Part shown: in pieces, positions 36,469-45,192 of the stretch
Numbering within the stretch: the stretch's first letter is position 1
How the letters are laid out: each line of letters starts with the position of its first letter
Assembly: GCF_001701025.1 (NCBI RefSeq)
Contig: NZ_CP016793.1
Coordinates: 5,580,001-5,644,000 of the forward strand
Source: Lentzea guizhouensis
Lineage (GTDB): Bacteria > Actinomycetota > Actinomycetes > Mycobacteriales > Pseudonocardiaceae
Direction of reading: 5' to 3'
DNA: 64,000 nucleotides
Notes under the pieces: model-generated
Databases searched by the model: none
Seen by the model: the letters and a program-made list of their open reading frames with translations, nothing else
Told to the model about the DNA's origin: nothing
Translations under genes and position numbers: made by a program

Positions 36469-38487
36469 CCTGTTCGTCCCTCTTCTCTCGCAGGTGGGCG
36501 AAGTACATGTCGCGCAACATCCCCAGCGCCTCCGGCGGCAGCAGCGGCTTGCCGTCCTGGCCGGTCGGGATGCGTCCCGACTTCGGGTCGACCACCCCCA
36601 CCGCGAAGTCCTGCACGAGGTTCGTGAGGTTGTTCAGGACACGGCCCAGCGGTTCCGGTGGCGGCGTGACCGGGGCACCGTGGTGCGCCCGCAGCTGGTC
36701 GGTGAACCCGCCCCACGCCTTGAGCATCGCTTCCATGGCCGCGCCGCGGAGCGGATCGTGCGCCTTGTCGCCGGTGGACATGTTCTGCAGCAACGACATG
36801 ACGTCCTGGATCGACCAGTCGAGCTTGCCCATCTCGCTCGCGATGGCCCTGGCGAACGGTTCCGGCTCGTCGAGCCGCGTCAGCACGACGCTCACCAGCC
36901 GTTCGAGCTTGCGCGGGTCGGCGTGGAACAGCGCGGTGACCGGCCCGAGCAGCCGCGGGTGCGCCGGCAGCGCCCTGCCGAGCACGGTCAGTGCGGTGAC
37001 CAGCCACTCGTCCGGGAAGACGACGGCCATGGTCGTGACGATCGCGGGGTGGTCGGCCAGTGTCGCGGCGACGAGGTGCGCGCCGAGGGTGTCCGGGCGC
37101 ACCGCGTTCAGCGGGTAGGGGCCGGGGTGCAGGCGCGACCACGCCTCCACGTGACCGCGCACGGTCTCCGGGTCGGCGCCGAGGAAGTCGGGGAGCCGGA
37201 CGACCAACGCGTCCGCCTGCTCCGCGGACGCCGGGATGCACAGCGTAGCAAGGGTTCCGACGATCGCGAGCGCCGCCGCGTCACCGCCGGCGCGCGCCAT
37301 GTCGTGGTCGTGCAGCACGGCCAGCGGGTCCTGGCCGGTCCGTCCCAGCGCGGCGGTGAGGGCGTGGGCGTGGATCTCCAGGATGGTCGTCCGCGGTGCG
37401 CTGGACGGAACCGCCCGCGTCCCCACGGCGTTCGCGAACGCGTCGACCGCGGCGGGGTAGGAGATGCCGGGTGGGGCGGGTTGCAGCACGATCGTCCCCG
37501 CGCTGCCGGCGGGCCGGAACAGCCCGGCCACCCGCTCGTCGCGGTGCTCGCGGAGGTGCTGCGCCCAGCTGCCGTCGGACCGCCCGAGCACCAGCAACCT
37601 GGTGGGCGCGTCGTGCACCGCCGACCGCGCGCTGACCGCCTCCGCCAGCGCCAGCAGCTGTTCCGACCGCAGCTCGGCGTCGTCCACCACCGCGAGCAAC
37701 GGCCGGTCGATCGCACTGGTGCGCCGGATCTGCGCCGCGGGAGCCTGCCCGGCCAGCAGCCGGCGAGCCACCCGTCCGCGGCCATCCGCCGGCACAGCTC
37801 GACCGCCAGCCGGGTTCTGCCCGACCCCGCGGGCCCCACGACGAGCTTGGCCGAGTTGGGTGCCGAGTCGTGCGCCCACGCGACGAGGTCGGCCAGCTCG
37901 CGCTCCCGCCCGCGGAACGGCACGACGGCGCGTTCGGGGTGCAGCAACGCACTGGGTGCGGCATCCGGGGTGAGCGGACCGGGCGGCTGGACGAACAGCT
38001 TCGGCACCGTCAGGGACGGCACCAGGTGCACGAGCCGTTCGACGAGCTCGGCCATGTCCTGGTGGAACCGCCGGTGGCTCAGCCGCGCTTCCTGCTTGCT
38101 CGCGAACCCCCTGATGTCCTCGGGCAGCTCGTGGTGGCGGGGCAGGTGAGCGCTCTCCGCGGTGTCCTTCAACACCACCGGCACGACCGGGATGTCGTGC
38201 GTGAGCGCGTAGGCGATCTCCTCGCGCACCCAGTCGTCCTCGTTGAAGATCCTGGGCCTTCCGGTGACCGGGTCGTCCTGCAGCCACCGCGGCCCGACGA
38301 CCGCCACGAGCACGTCGGCCCCGTGCAACGCCGTGCGGATGCTGCTCGGGTAGTGCTCGCCCGGCTTCATCGACACGGCGTCGCGGAAGACCAGGTCCTC
38401 ACCGAAGTGGTCGCGCAGCACCTGCGTGATCGACGCTGCGCCGAAGGGGTTGTCCGCGACGCGGTAGTTGACGAACACGCCTGGCAT
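36461..38487 (-). CDS. TIR-domain STAND-like NTPase, one-base frameshift
   Basis: A protein of about 675 residues after correction. Residues 1-155 form a TIR domain: MPGVFVNYRV, VFRDAVSMKPG, VLVAVVGPRWL, and the candidate NADase Glu near residue 90 in DDWVREEIAYAL. Next comes FRGRERELADLV and a Walker A variant GPAGSGRTR (218-226) with Arg in place of Lys. One G of a G run is missing near 37771-37773, then VARRLLAGQAPA leads to a Walker B-like LLAVVDDAE. The C-terminal 350 residues are helical. This is the layout of TIR-fused STAND immune sensors. It overlaps the downstream membrane-protein gene and is divergent from a second TIR gene. Confidence 0.72.
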
Positions 38488-38598
38488 GCAACGAGAAAAG
38501 CACGCGGCACCACCGAACGGAGCACACCGCGGATCATTGACCTTGAAGTGTCCAGCGAATGTCCACTTCACGGCCCGCACCCACGTCCACAATGGCCC
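38488..38598. promoter_or_regulatory. Divergent promoter region between the two TIR genes
   Basis: 111 bases separate the two TIR start codons. A 7-bp inverted repeat TGAAGTG-N13-CACTTCA (38544-38550 with 38564-38570) is the best operator candidate, with TTGACC at 38537-38542 as a possible -35 box for the plus-strand gene. One regulator could control both genes from here. Confidence 0.4.
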
Positions 38599-39540
38599 AT
38601 GAGCACCGTCTTCATCAACTTCCGCGGCGGCGACGCCCAGGACAGCGCCGTCCTGATCGACCAGAAGCTCAGCCGCGTCCTCGGCCGCGACCGCGTCTTC
38701 CGCTCGAGCGTCAGCGTCGAACCGGGCGTCCCCTTCGACCCGGAGCTCGTCCGCGCGGCCTCCTCCTGCGCCGCCATGCTCGTGGTGATCGGCCCGCAGT
38801 GGCTGACCCTCTCCGAGAACGGCGTCCCCCGTCTGACCGCACCGGGCGACTGGGTGCGCTTCGAGATCGAACTGGCCCTGCGCGCCGGCGCCCGCGTCAT
38901 CCCGATCCTGGTGGGCGACATCAAGATGCCACGAGCCGAGACCCTGCCCCCGACGATCGCCCCCATCGCCGGCCACCAGTACCTGCGCCTGCACCACCGC
39001 TCAGCCGAGTTCGACCTCCTCCAGATCCTCGACGCGGTCCGCCCCCTGGCCGGCACCGACGGCAGCACCCCACCCCCGCCACCCGCCGACACCACCCGCC
39101 TCGCCACCCTCCCGGTCGCCGGCCGCTCACCCGACGTGTCCCTGGGCGGCGCCGACCTCAACGGCAGGCACTACGGCGAGAGCGTCATCTACCGCTGCTC
39201 CGGCTTCTGCCACGAACCCAAGGGCACCATCGAGTTCAACCTGGCCCGCCGCTTCCGCCGCTTCGAAGCCACCGTCGGCGTCCTCGACGACGCCACCGAC
39301 GCCTCCCAGACCGGCGTCTTCGAGGTGTTCGTCGACGGCTCACCCCGCGAGCCCCGCACCGCCGACCAGGCCAACCCGCGCGTCATCCGCCTCGACGTGA
39401 CCGACGCCCTGCGCCTGCGCCTGGTCGCGTACCGGCCGGGGACCACCGTGCACCCGTTGCTGGCGGGCGCGAACATCGCGGGAGGGAGGTCGAACCGGCT
39501 GCCGGAGCTGGCCTGGGGGAACCCGACCCTGTACGCCTGA
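38599..39540 (+). CDS. TIR-domain protein with C-terminal NPCBM-like domain
   Basis: A 313-residue protein. Residues 1-150 form a TIR domain: MSTVFINFRGGDAQD, VFRSSVSVEPG, MLVVIGPQWL and the candidate catalytic Glu in GDWVRFEIELAL. A Pro-rich hinge (about 155-168) leads to a beta-sandwich domain like NPCBM carbohydrate-binding modules: SLGGADLNGRHYGESVIYRC, FRRFEATVGVLDD, GVFEVFVDG and LAWGNPTLY. No nucleotide-binding domain is present. Pairing a cytoplasmic-type TIR with a sugar-binding-like domain is unusual. No signal peptide or TM is seen. Divergent from the TIR-NTPase gene and followed at once by a minisatellite. Confidence 0.78.
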   Translation: MSTVFINFRGGDAQDSAVLIDQKLSRVLGRDRVFRSSVSVEPGVPFDPELVRAASSCAAMLVVIGPQWLTLSENGVPRLTAPGDWVRFEIELALRAGARVIPILVGDIKMPRAETLPPTIAPIAGHQYLRLHHRSAEFDLLQILDAVRPLAGTDGSTPPPPPADTTRLATLPVAGRSPDVSLGGADLNGRHYGESVIYRCSGFCHEPKGTIEFNLARRFRRFEATVGVLDDATDASQTGVFEVFVDGSPREPRTADQANPRVIRLDVTDALRLRLVAYRPGTTVHPLLAGANIAGGRSNRLPELAWGNPTLYA

Positions 39541-39558
39541 CTGTCCTGGCCACGGCTC

Positions 39559-39767
39559 GCCCTTCCCGGCTCGGCTCGCCCTTCCCGGCTCGGCTCGCCC
39601 TTCCCGGCTCGGCTCGCCCTTCCCGGCTCGGCTCGCCCTTCCCGGCTCGGCTCGCCCTTCCCGGCTCGGCTCGCCCTTCCCGGCTCGGCTCGCCCTTCCC
39701 GGCTCGGCTCGCCCTTCCCGGCTCGGCTCGCCCTTCCCGGCTCGGCTCGCCCTTCCCGGCTCGGCTC
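39559..39767. repeat. 19-bp minisatellite, 11 perfect copies
   Basis: Eleven identical head-to-tail copies of GCCCTTCCCGGCTCGGCTC fill 209 bases, starting 18 bases after the TIR gene stop. The unit is not a multiple of three, so it disrupts any frame. Perfect identity suggests recent slippage or gene-conversion-like homogenisation. Confidence 0.95.
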
Positions 39768-40104
39768 ACCTCTTCTCGCCCCGGCTCGCCTTCGCGCCGA
39801 CGCGGGCCTCTTCCCCACGACCCGCCTTCCGCCTCACCTCACCTGCCTCCGCTCGCGCGCTGCCGTCCCCGACCACCACCTCGACCGCAGCCGACCCAGC
39901 AGCCTCACCGCAGCCGGCCCAGCACCTCAACCACCCACGAGCCGTCATCCCCAGGGCGCCTCGCCCCCTCCGCTGATCCGTTCCGCGCACCCGCCCCGCC
40001 CCTTCCTCTCTTGCGGGCGGAGATGCCGTCCCACTCGGGACATGTCATCAGACGCCACCGAGGACGAATCAGGACAGGCTTCACCCGTTCAGGTGGCGGC
40101 CGCC

Positions 40105-40152
40105 CACCGCAGCTCTCCGCCACCGCAGCTCTCCGCCACCGCAGCTCTCCGC
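40105..40152. repeat. 16-bp tandem repeat, 3.5 copies
   Basis: Three perfect copies of CACCGCAGCTCTCCGC, followed by half a copy to 40160. It ends about 40 bases upstream of the regulator promoter. Confidence 0.9.
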
Positions 40153-40200
40153 CACCGCAGCCCAATCACCCGCAGCCCACCACCCCCGACGACCGCCCCG

Positions 40201-40220
40201 TTGACAAGATCGCTACGATC
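40201..40220 (+). promoter_or_regulatory. Promoter/operator of the MarR-type regulator
   Basis: A consensus -35 box TTGACA (40201-40206) abuts a perfect 13-bp palindrome GATCG-CTA-CGATC (40208-40220). The palindrome lies in the promoter spacer, 30 bases before the start codon, where a bound autorepressor would block polymerase. The -10 box is not obvious. Confidence 0.5.
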
Positions 40221-40249
40221 ACTTCAGTGTCGACCGAAGGGAAGCGTTG

Positions 40250-40714
40250 ATGAGCGTCGGCAGGGAAACCCGCCTCTCCGCCTGGATCGAGCGGTTCGCC
40301 GCCCACTTCGCCGAAGAGGGCATCCCGCTGATCGGCGGCCGCATCCTGGGCTACCTCCTGGTCTGCCAGCCGGTCGAGCGCACCGCCGCCGAGCTCTCCC
40401 AGGAGCTGGAGGCGAGCAGCGGGTCGATCAGCACCAACCTCAAGTTCCTGGTCAACGCGAACCTGGTCACCAAGCGGACCAGGCGAGGCAGGCAGGCTGC
40501 CGAGTACCGGATCAACGAGAAGGCCTGGTCGGACTTCGTGCAGCGCAAGCTCCACGCCATCGCGAGCGTCCAGGTCCTCACCGATGACGGCATGCGGTTG
40601 CTCAGCGGGGACCCGGAGCGGGCGATGCGGCTGAAGACGGTCGACCACCTCTACGGTTGGCTCTCAGCGGAAATCCCGGCTTTGTGGGAGCGCAGGCCCG
40701 CGTCGCCCAAGTAG
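40250..40714 (+). CDS. MarR/GbsR-type transcriptional regulator
   Basis: A 154-residue winged-helix regulator. The DNA-binding core is ERTAAELSQELEASSGSISTNLKFLVNANLVTKRT, with basic wing RRGRQAAEYRI; the flanks are helical dimerisation segments. The N-terminal ERFAAHFAEEGIPLIGGRILGYLL is typical of the GbsR-like branch. ATG at 40250 follows AAGGGAAG. A palindrome in its promoter suggests autoregulation. Its target is not evident; the ankyrin gene follows after nine bases. Confidence 0.82.
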   Translation: MSVGRETRLSAWIERFAAHFAEEGIPLIGGRILGYLLVCQPVERTAAELSQELEASSGSISTNLKFLVNANLVTKRTRRGRQAAEYRINEKAWSDFVQRKLHAIASVQVLTDDGMRLLSGDPERAMRLKTVDHLYGWLSAEIPALWERRPASPK

Positions 40715-40723
40715 CTTGGGTGC

Positions 40724-41827
40724 ATGTGGCACCCGTTCCGCGACGACATCGAGTACTACGAGGAGCGGGCGCGCGGGTTGCTCGCCTCGGCGTGGGACGG
40801 TGTGCCGGGGGCGTTGGAGGTTTTCGACGGTGTGCCGCTGACGGACGAGGGCGCGCACATGGTGCTGGCGCAGGCGCACGGGTGTGAGGATTGGAAGGCG
40901 CTCAAGGCCAACATCCGCAAGCCGCGGCCGTTCGCGCGGGCCTACCAGGCGATCGAGCTGCAGGACGCCGGTGAGCTCAGGGCGATTGTCACGCGCGACC
41001 CGTGGCTGGTGAAGGCCAGTGGTACCAACGGGAACGACCTGCTCGGCATGGCCGTGGCCAAGGGTGACGAGCGGCTGGCGCAAACACTCCTCGACGCCGG
41101 CGCCGACGTGAACCACCAGAACGTGCACGGCTGGACCGCGTTGCACCAGGCCGCGTACGCGAACGAACCGCAGCTCGCCCGGATGCTCCTCGACGCCAAC
41201 GCCCGCACCGACCTGGAAGCACGTGGCGAGGGTGGCACCCCGCTCACCGTCGCGCTGTTCTGGGGCAACACGACAACCGCCGAAGTCCTGGCGCAGCACG
41301 GGATCCACCCGCCGAACCTGCGCACCGCCGCCGGCCTCGGCGACCTCGACCTGGCGACGCAACCCGAGGCCAAACGCGGCTACTACCGGCCCCACAGCGG
41401 TTTTCCGCGCTGGTGGCCTGCGAACGACCCGCAGGAGGTGCTCGACGAGGCGCTGGCGTGGGCGGCCCGCAACGACCGCACCGAGGTGTTCGGCGACCTG
41501 CTCAAGCGCGGCGCGCGGATCGACGCGGACGTCTACCGCGGCACGGCGCTGGCCTGGGCGGCGTGGTGCGGGCTGGAGAACGCCACCCGCACGCTGCTCG
41601 ACCTCGGCGCGAACCCCAACCAGCGCACCGGTTTCGGCGGTCCGATGCACGGTGAGGGCGTCACGGCGCTGCACCTCGCCGCCGAACGCGGGCACCTGGA
41701 CGTCATCCGGGTCCTGCTCGACGCGGGCGCCGACAAGACCATCACCGACGCCAACTTCGAGGCGACACCCGCCAACTGGGCCGGGCACAACGACAACGCC
41801 GAGGCTCAGGCCTTGCTGAGCGCCTGA
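40724..41827 (+). CDS. Ankyrin-repeat protein
   Basis: A 367-residue protein. The N-terminal 70 residues carry a helical segment typical of bacterial ankyrin proteins of this kind (LTDEGAHMVLAQAHGCEDWKA). Ankyrin units follow: LLDAGADVNHQNVHGWTALHQAAYANEPQLARML, TPLTVALFWGNTTTAEVLAQHG, TALAWAAWCGLENATRTLLDLGANPNQ and VTALHLAAERGHLDVIRVLLDAGAD. It is a cytoplasmic protein-binding scaffold with no enzyme domain. Probably co-transcribed with the regulator gene. The last 22 bases overlap ctaA convergently. Confidence 0.87.
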   Translation: MWHPFRDDIEYYEERARGLLASAWDGVPGALEVFDGVPLTDEGAHMVLAQAHGCEDWKALKANIRKPRPFARAYQAIELQDAGELRAIVTRDPWLVKASGTNGNDLLGMAVAKGDERLAQTLLDAGADVNHQNVHGWTALHQAAYANEPQLARMLLDANARTDLEARGEGGTPLTVALFWGNTTTAEVLAQHGIHPPNLRTAAGLGDLDLATQPEAKRGYYRPHSGFPRWWPANDPQEVLDEALAWAARNDRTEVFGDLLKRGARIDADVYRGTALAWAAWCGLENATRTLLDLGANPNQRTGFGGPMHGEGVTALHLAAERGHLDVIRVLLDAGADKTITDANFEATPANWAGHNDNAEAQALLSA

Positions 41828-42723
41828 TCGTCCGAAGCGGGTACCTCGACCACGACGGTCCGCTCCCGCGACGACGTCCACAGCATCGCCGTGGCGACCA
41901 CGACCGCACCGGCGCCCAGCACGTGCAGCGACACCAGCACCTCGGGCACCCCGGTCCAGTACTGCACCATGCCCAGCGCGCCCTGGGCGACGACCACACC
42001 CACCAGGACCCAGTAGGGGCGGGTGCGGACGAAGAAGCCCATCGCGATCAGCATGCCCAGGAACAGGAACAGCAGGTCGGCGTGGATCTGCGCGAGCGTC
42101 GGCACCGGCACGTCGAGGCGCGGCGTCTTCGAGTCGCCCGCGTGCGGGCCGGCGGCGGTGACGAACGTGCCCGCGATCAGCAGCAGGTACATCACGACGG
42201 CCATCACGACCTGCAGGCCGCGCGCACCGGCCGGCACCAGCCAGCGGGCGGGGCCGTCACCTTCGCTGAGCGACCGCAGGAGCAGCACGGCGAACCACAC
42301 CAGCACCATCGAGACCATGAAGTGGACGGACACGCTCCACCACACCAGCCCGAGCCGGACGGTCGCGCCGCCGATCACGGCCTGGGCGAGCACGCCGCCG
42401 ACCTGGATCGCGGCGAGCACGATCACGCGGCGGCGGCGCGGCTTGTTGAGCCACGCGGCCACGAGGCACAGGCCGGTGATGATGCCGATGACGCCGAAGA
42501 GCGTCCGGTTGCCGAACTCGACCCACTGGTGCAGGGCGGCGACGTCCGGGTGCTCGACGGGAACGATGCTGCCGGGCACGCACTCCGGCCACGTCGGGCA
42601 GCCGAGCCCGGAGCCGGTGACGCGCACGATCGACCCCGTGACCGCGATGCCGCCCTGCGCGATGATGGCGGCGATCGCAAGGGCGCGTTGCAACGGAACG
42701 ATGAAAGCGGTCAATCGGGACAC
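41806..42723 (-). CDS. ctaA: Heme A synthase
   Basis: Oxidises heme O to heme A for aa3-type cytochrome oxidase. A 305-residue protein with eight TM helices and the four heme-ligand His positions: ALHQWVEFGNR, SVHFMVSM, QIHADLLF and SLHVLGAG. The extracellular Cys pair in CPTWPEC is present. GTG at 42723 gives the family start; a longer frame to 42822 lacks family sequence. It lies next to the ABC exporter genes, the order known from mycobacteria, and works after CtaB. Confidence 0.92.
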   Translation of the reverse strand: MSRLTAFIVPLQRALAIAAIIAQGGIAVTGSIVRVTGSGLGCPTWPECVPGSIVPVEHPDVAALHQWVEFGNRTLFGVIGIITGLCLVAAWLNKPRRRRVIVLAAIQVGGVLAQAVIGGATVRLGLVWWSVSVHFMVSMVLVWFAVLLLRSLSEGDGPARWLVPAGARGLQVVMAVVMYLLLIAGTFVTAAGPHAGDSKTPRLDVPVPTLAQIHADLLFLFLGMLIAMGFFVRTRPYWVLVGVVVAQGALGMVQYWTGVPEVLVSLHVLGAGAVVVATAMLWTSSRERTVVVEVPASDDQALSKA

Positions 42724-42742
42724 GGTCTGATGGTAGGCCGCG

Positions 42743-43501
42743 TCAGGTGAGGCGAGTCGTCCGGGTCGCCAGTGCTCCGGCCACAACGCCCCAGGCCACG
42801 AGCACCGCGACCGGGCCCGCACCTGGCGCCGTGCCGTGCACCACAGCGGTCTCCAGCGCCTCCGCCAGCGCCGCCGACGGCAGCAGGTGCACGAACCCGA
42901 CCGGCACCGACAGCGCCACCCCGCCGACCATCAGCAGCACGAACCAGATGATGTTCGCCAGCGCCAGCACGATCTCCGCGCGCAACGCACCGCCGAGCAG
43001 CACGCCCAGCGCGCCGAACGTCAGCGTGCCCAGCACGATCAGCAGCACCACCCACGGCAGCCCGCTCACCCGCACGTCCCAGCCCAGGACCAACGCCGTG
43101 ACGGCCAGCAACGCGATCTGGATCGCGACGACGACCAGGGCCCCGCAGACCCGTCCGGCGACGAGCAGCCACCGCGGCAGCGCCGAGGCGGACAGCCGCT
43201 TCAGCACGCCGTAGCGCCGGTCGAACCCGAGCGCGATCGCCTGCCCGGTGAACGCCGACGAGATGATCGCCAGCGCGAAGATCCGCGCGGTGGCGGACCC
43301 GACGCGCGGCTCCGGCATCGGGATCACCGACATCACCGACAACGCGATCAACAGCGCCAGCGGGATGATCACGGTGAGCAGGATCTGCTCGCCGTTGCGC
43401 AACGTCAGCACCGCCTCGGTGCGGGCGTGCACGAACAGCATGCGGCCGAGTGACCCGCGACCGGGCGCGGGGGTGAAGGTGCCGGGAGCGAAGGTGGTCA
43501 C
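42743..43501 (-). CDS. ABC-2 type transporter permease
   Basis: A 252-residue membrane subunit with six hydrophobic segments (IPLALLIALSVMSVIPM, ALAIISSAFTGQAIALGF, ALVVVAIQIALLAVTALVL, WVVLLIVLGTLTFGALGVLL, IVLALANIIWFVLLMVGGV and a last helix). The GFDRRYGVLKRLSASALPR loop is typical of ABC-2 permeases. GTG at 43501 overlaps the ATPase stop by four bases. With that ATPase it forms an exporter of unknown cargo; its place beside ctaA is conserved in relatives. Confidence 0.88.
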   Translation of the reverse strand: MTTFAPGTFTPAPGRGSLGRMLFVHARTEAVLTLRNGEQILLTVIIPLALLIALSVMSVIPMPEPRVGSATARIFALAIISSAFTGQAIALGFDRRYGVLKRLSASALPRWLLVAGRVCGALVVVAIQIALLAVTALVLGWDVRVSGLPWVVLLIVLGTLTFGALGVLLGGALRAEIVLALANIIWFVLLMVGGVALSVPVGFVHLLPSAALAEALETAVVHGTAPGAGPVAVLVAWGVVAGALATRTTRLT

Positions 43502-44427
43502 GAGCGCAGCTCCCTGCCGGTCAGCTCCAGAAAGACGTCTTCGAGGCTGCGCTTGGCGACCGTCAGCTCCTCGGCCAGCACACCCTGTTGCGCACACCAC
43601 GACGTGACCGTGGACACGACCTGCGGGTCGATCATGCCTTCGACGATGTAGGCGCCGCGGGTCGCCTCGCGCACCTTCAGCCCCTCGGGCAGCGCCGCGG
43701 ACAGCAACGAGGTGTCGAGCCCCGGCCGCGCGCGGAACCGCAGCTGCTGGTCGTCCGGCCGGTTCGCGGTCAGCTCGGCGGGCGAGCCCTGCGCGACCAC
43801 GCGGCCCTCGTCGATGATGACGACCTGGTCGGCCAGCGCCTCGGCCTCGTCCATGAGGTGCGTCGTCAGCAGCACGGACACGCCGTCGTCCTTCAGCGCG
43901 CCCACGAGGTCCCACACGAGCCGGCGCGCCTGCGGGTCCATGCCCGCGGTCGGCTCGTCGAGGAACACCAGCTCGGGGCGCCCGATCAGCGCACACGCCA
44001 GCGACAGCCGCTGCTGCTGGCCGCCCGACAGCCTCTTGTAGGGCGTCCGGACCGCACCCGTCAGTCCCAGGACCTCGATCAGCCACTTCGGGTCGAGCGG
44101 GTTCGCCGCGCACGCCGCCACGAGGTTCAGCATCTCCTCGGCGCGGATGCCGGGATAACCGCCGCCGCCCTGCGGCATCACGCCGATGCGCGGCCGCAGC
44201 GCCTCGCTGCCGGGTTCCAGCCCGAGGACGCGCACGGTGCCGTCGTCCGCGGTGCGGAAGCCCTCGCAGATCTCGACGGTCGTCGTCTTGCCGGCGCCGT
44301 TGGGCCCGAGCAGGGCGAGAACGGTGCCTGGCTGCTGCACGAGGTCGAGGCCGTCGACGGCGGTCTTCGAGCCGTACGTCTTGACCAGCCCCGACACTTC
44401 CACCGCAGGCTGGGGATTCGGGCTCAC
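43498..44427 (-). CDS. ABC transporter ATP-binding protein
   Basis: A 309-residue ATPase of the DrrA/CcmA-like type. Walker A GPNGAGKTT, Q-loop region GVMPQGGGGYPGIRAEE, signature LSGGQQQRLSLA, Walker B LVFLDEPTAGMD and the H-loop TTHLMDEAEAL are all present, with a C-terminal extension. GTG at 44427 (SPNPQPAVEVSGLVKTYG) is chosen; a frame to 44553 adds a non-family tail. It drives the permease encoded just downstream. Confidence 0.92.
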   Translation of the reverse strand: MSPNPQPAVEVSGLVKTYGSKTAVDGLDLVQQPGTVLALLGPNGAGKTTTVEICEGFRTADDGTVRVLGLEPGSEALRPRIGVMPQGGGGYPGIRAEEMLNLVAACAANPLDPKWLIEVLGLTGAVRTPYKRLSGGQQQRLSLACALIGRPELVFLDEPTAGMDPQARRLVWDLVGALKDDGVSVLLTTHLMDEAEALADQVVIIDEGRVVAQGSPAELTANRPDDQQLRFRARPGLDTSLLSAALPEGLKVREATRGAYIVEGMIDPQVVSTVTSWCAQQGVLAEELTVAKRSLEDVFLELTGRELRS

Positions 44428-44616
44428 AGGCAGGCAGCCTATTCGGTCCTGCCGGGAGGTCCACCCATGGGGGCGCAAACGTTCGCGCGGCGCCGTTGCT
44501 GAAGGGCAGCTGAAAAAGGTGGGGCTGCCCCTACCCCGGGAAGTCAGGGACACCTCAGGGTTGCGTCGGGGGAGTTCCCCATTGGTTGATCAACGGAATC
44601 GCAAGAGACTTCTGAC

Positions 44617-45192
44617 GTGATCGAGGCGGGGGCGAAAAGACGGGGCCTGGTGCTCGGGGGACTGGTGTTCTCACTGGTCCCGATTTTTTACCTGCATGTC
44701 ATGTCGGCAGGGCAGCTCGACCCGGTCAGCGACGTCATCAGCGACTACGTGTTCGTCCGCAACGGCACTGAGTGGCTGGCGGCGACATCACTTAGCCTCG
44801 CGGCCGTTTCGGCGTTGCTCGCCGTCAACCTGCGCCGTGTAGGCAGGTCAGCGCAGTGGCTGATCGGTGTGTGGTCGGCCGGCCTGACCGTGTCGACGAT
44901 CTTCCCGACCGACCCGACGGGGGCACCGACGTCCATGTCGGGCTACATCCACAGGTATGCCGGTGCCGTCATGTTCGCCGCGTTGCCGGCGGCGGGGCTG
45001 CTGATCGCGCGCAAATTTCCGGCTCTGTTCGGTATCGCAATAACGGCGACGGTGTCGAGCACGGCATTCATGGTCAGCCACGTTTCGTTCGTCGGTTTCG
45101 AGGCACGCGGACTCACCGAGCGCGTTTTGTTCGTGACCCTCTACGGCCTCCTTTTCGCAATAGCAGCCACCCAACTCAGGCGGACGACATGA
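44617..45192 (+). CDS. DUF998 membrane protein
   Basis: A 191-residue protein with six TM helices and the DUF998 pattern: LDPVSDVISDYVFVRNG in the first loop, SAGLTVSTIFPTDPTG and SGYIHRYAGAVMFAALP. GTG start at 44617. The stop overlaps the next gene by four bases (ATGA). Function unknown. Confidence 0.85.
   Translation: MIEAGAKRRGLVLGGLVFSLVPIFYLHVMSAGQLDPVSDVISDYVFVRNGTEWLAATSLSLAAVSALLAVNLRRVGRSAQWLIGVWSAGLTVSTIFPTDPTGAPTSMSGYIHRYAGAVMFAALPAAGLLIARKFPALFGIAITATVSSTAFMVSHVSFVGFEARGLTERVLFVTLYGLLFAIAATQLRRTT

Larger units (their letters stand above)
39541..40249. other. Intergenic region with two minisatellites, no supported gene
   Basis: 709 bases between the TIR gene and the MarR-type gene. 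It contains the 19-bp array, a C-rich low-complexity stretch (39768-40030), a 16-bp repeat block (40105-40152) and a promoter-like element just before the regulator gene. Open frames on either strand are low-complexity products of the repeats. Confidence 0.65.

Noticed and set aside
39189..39818. Repeat-rich 209-codon minus-strand protein
   Set aside because: It is a translation of the 19-bp minisatellite; the unit is not a multiple of three and the rest is antisense to the TIR gene.
39559..40152. CRISPR array
   Set aside because: Repeats are directly adjacent with no spacers, and no cas gene is in the window.
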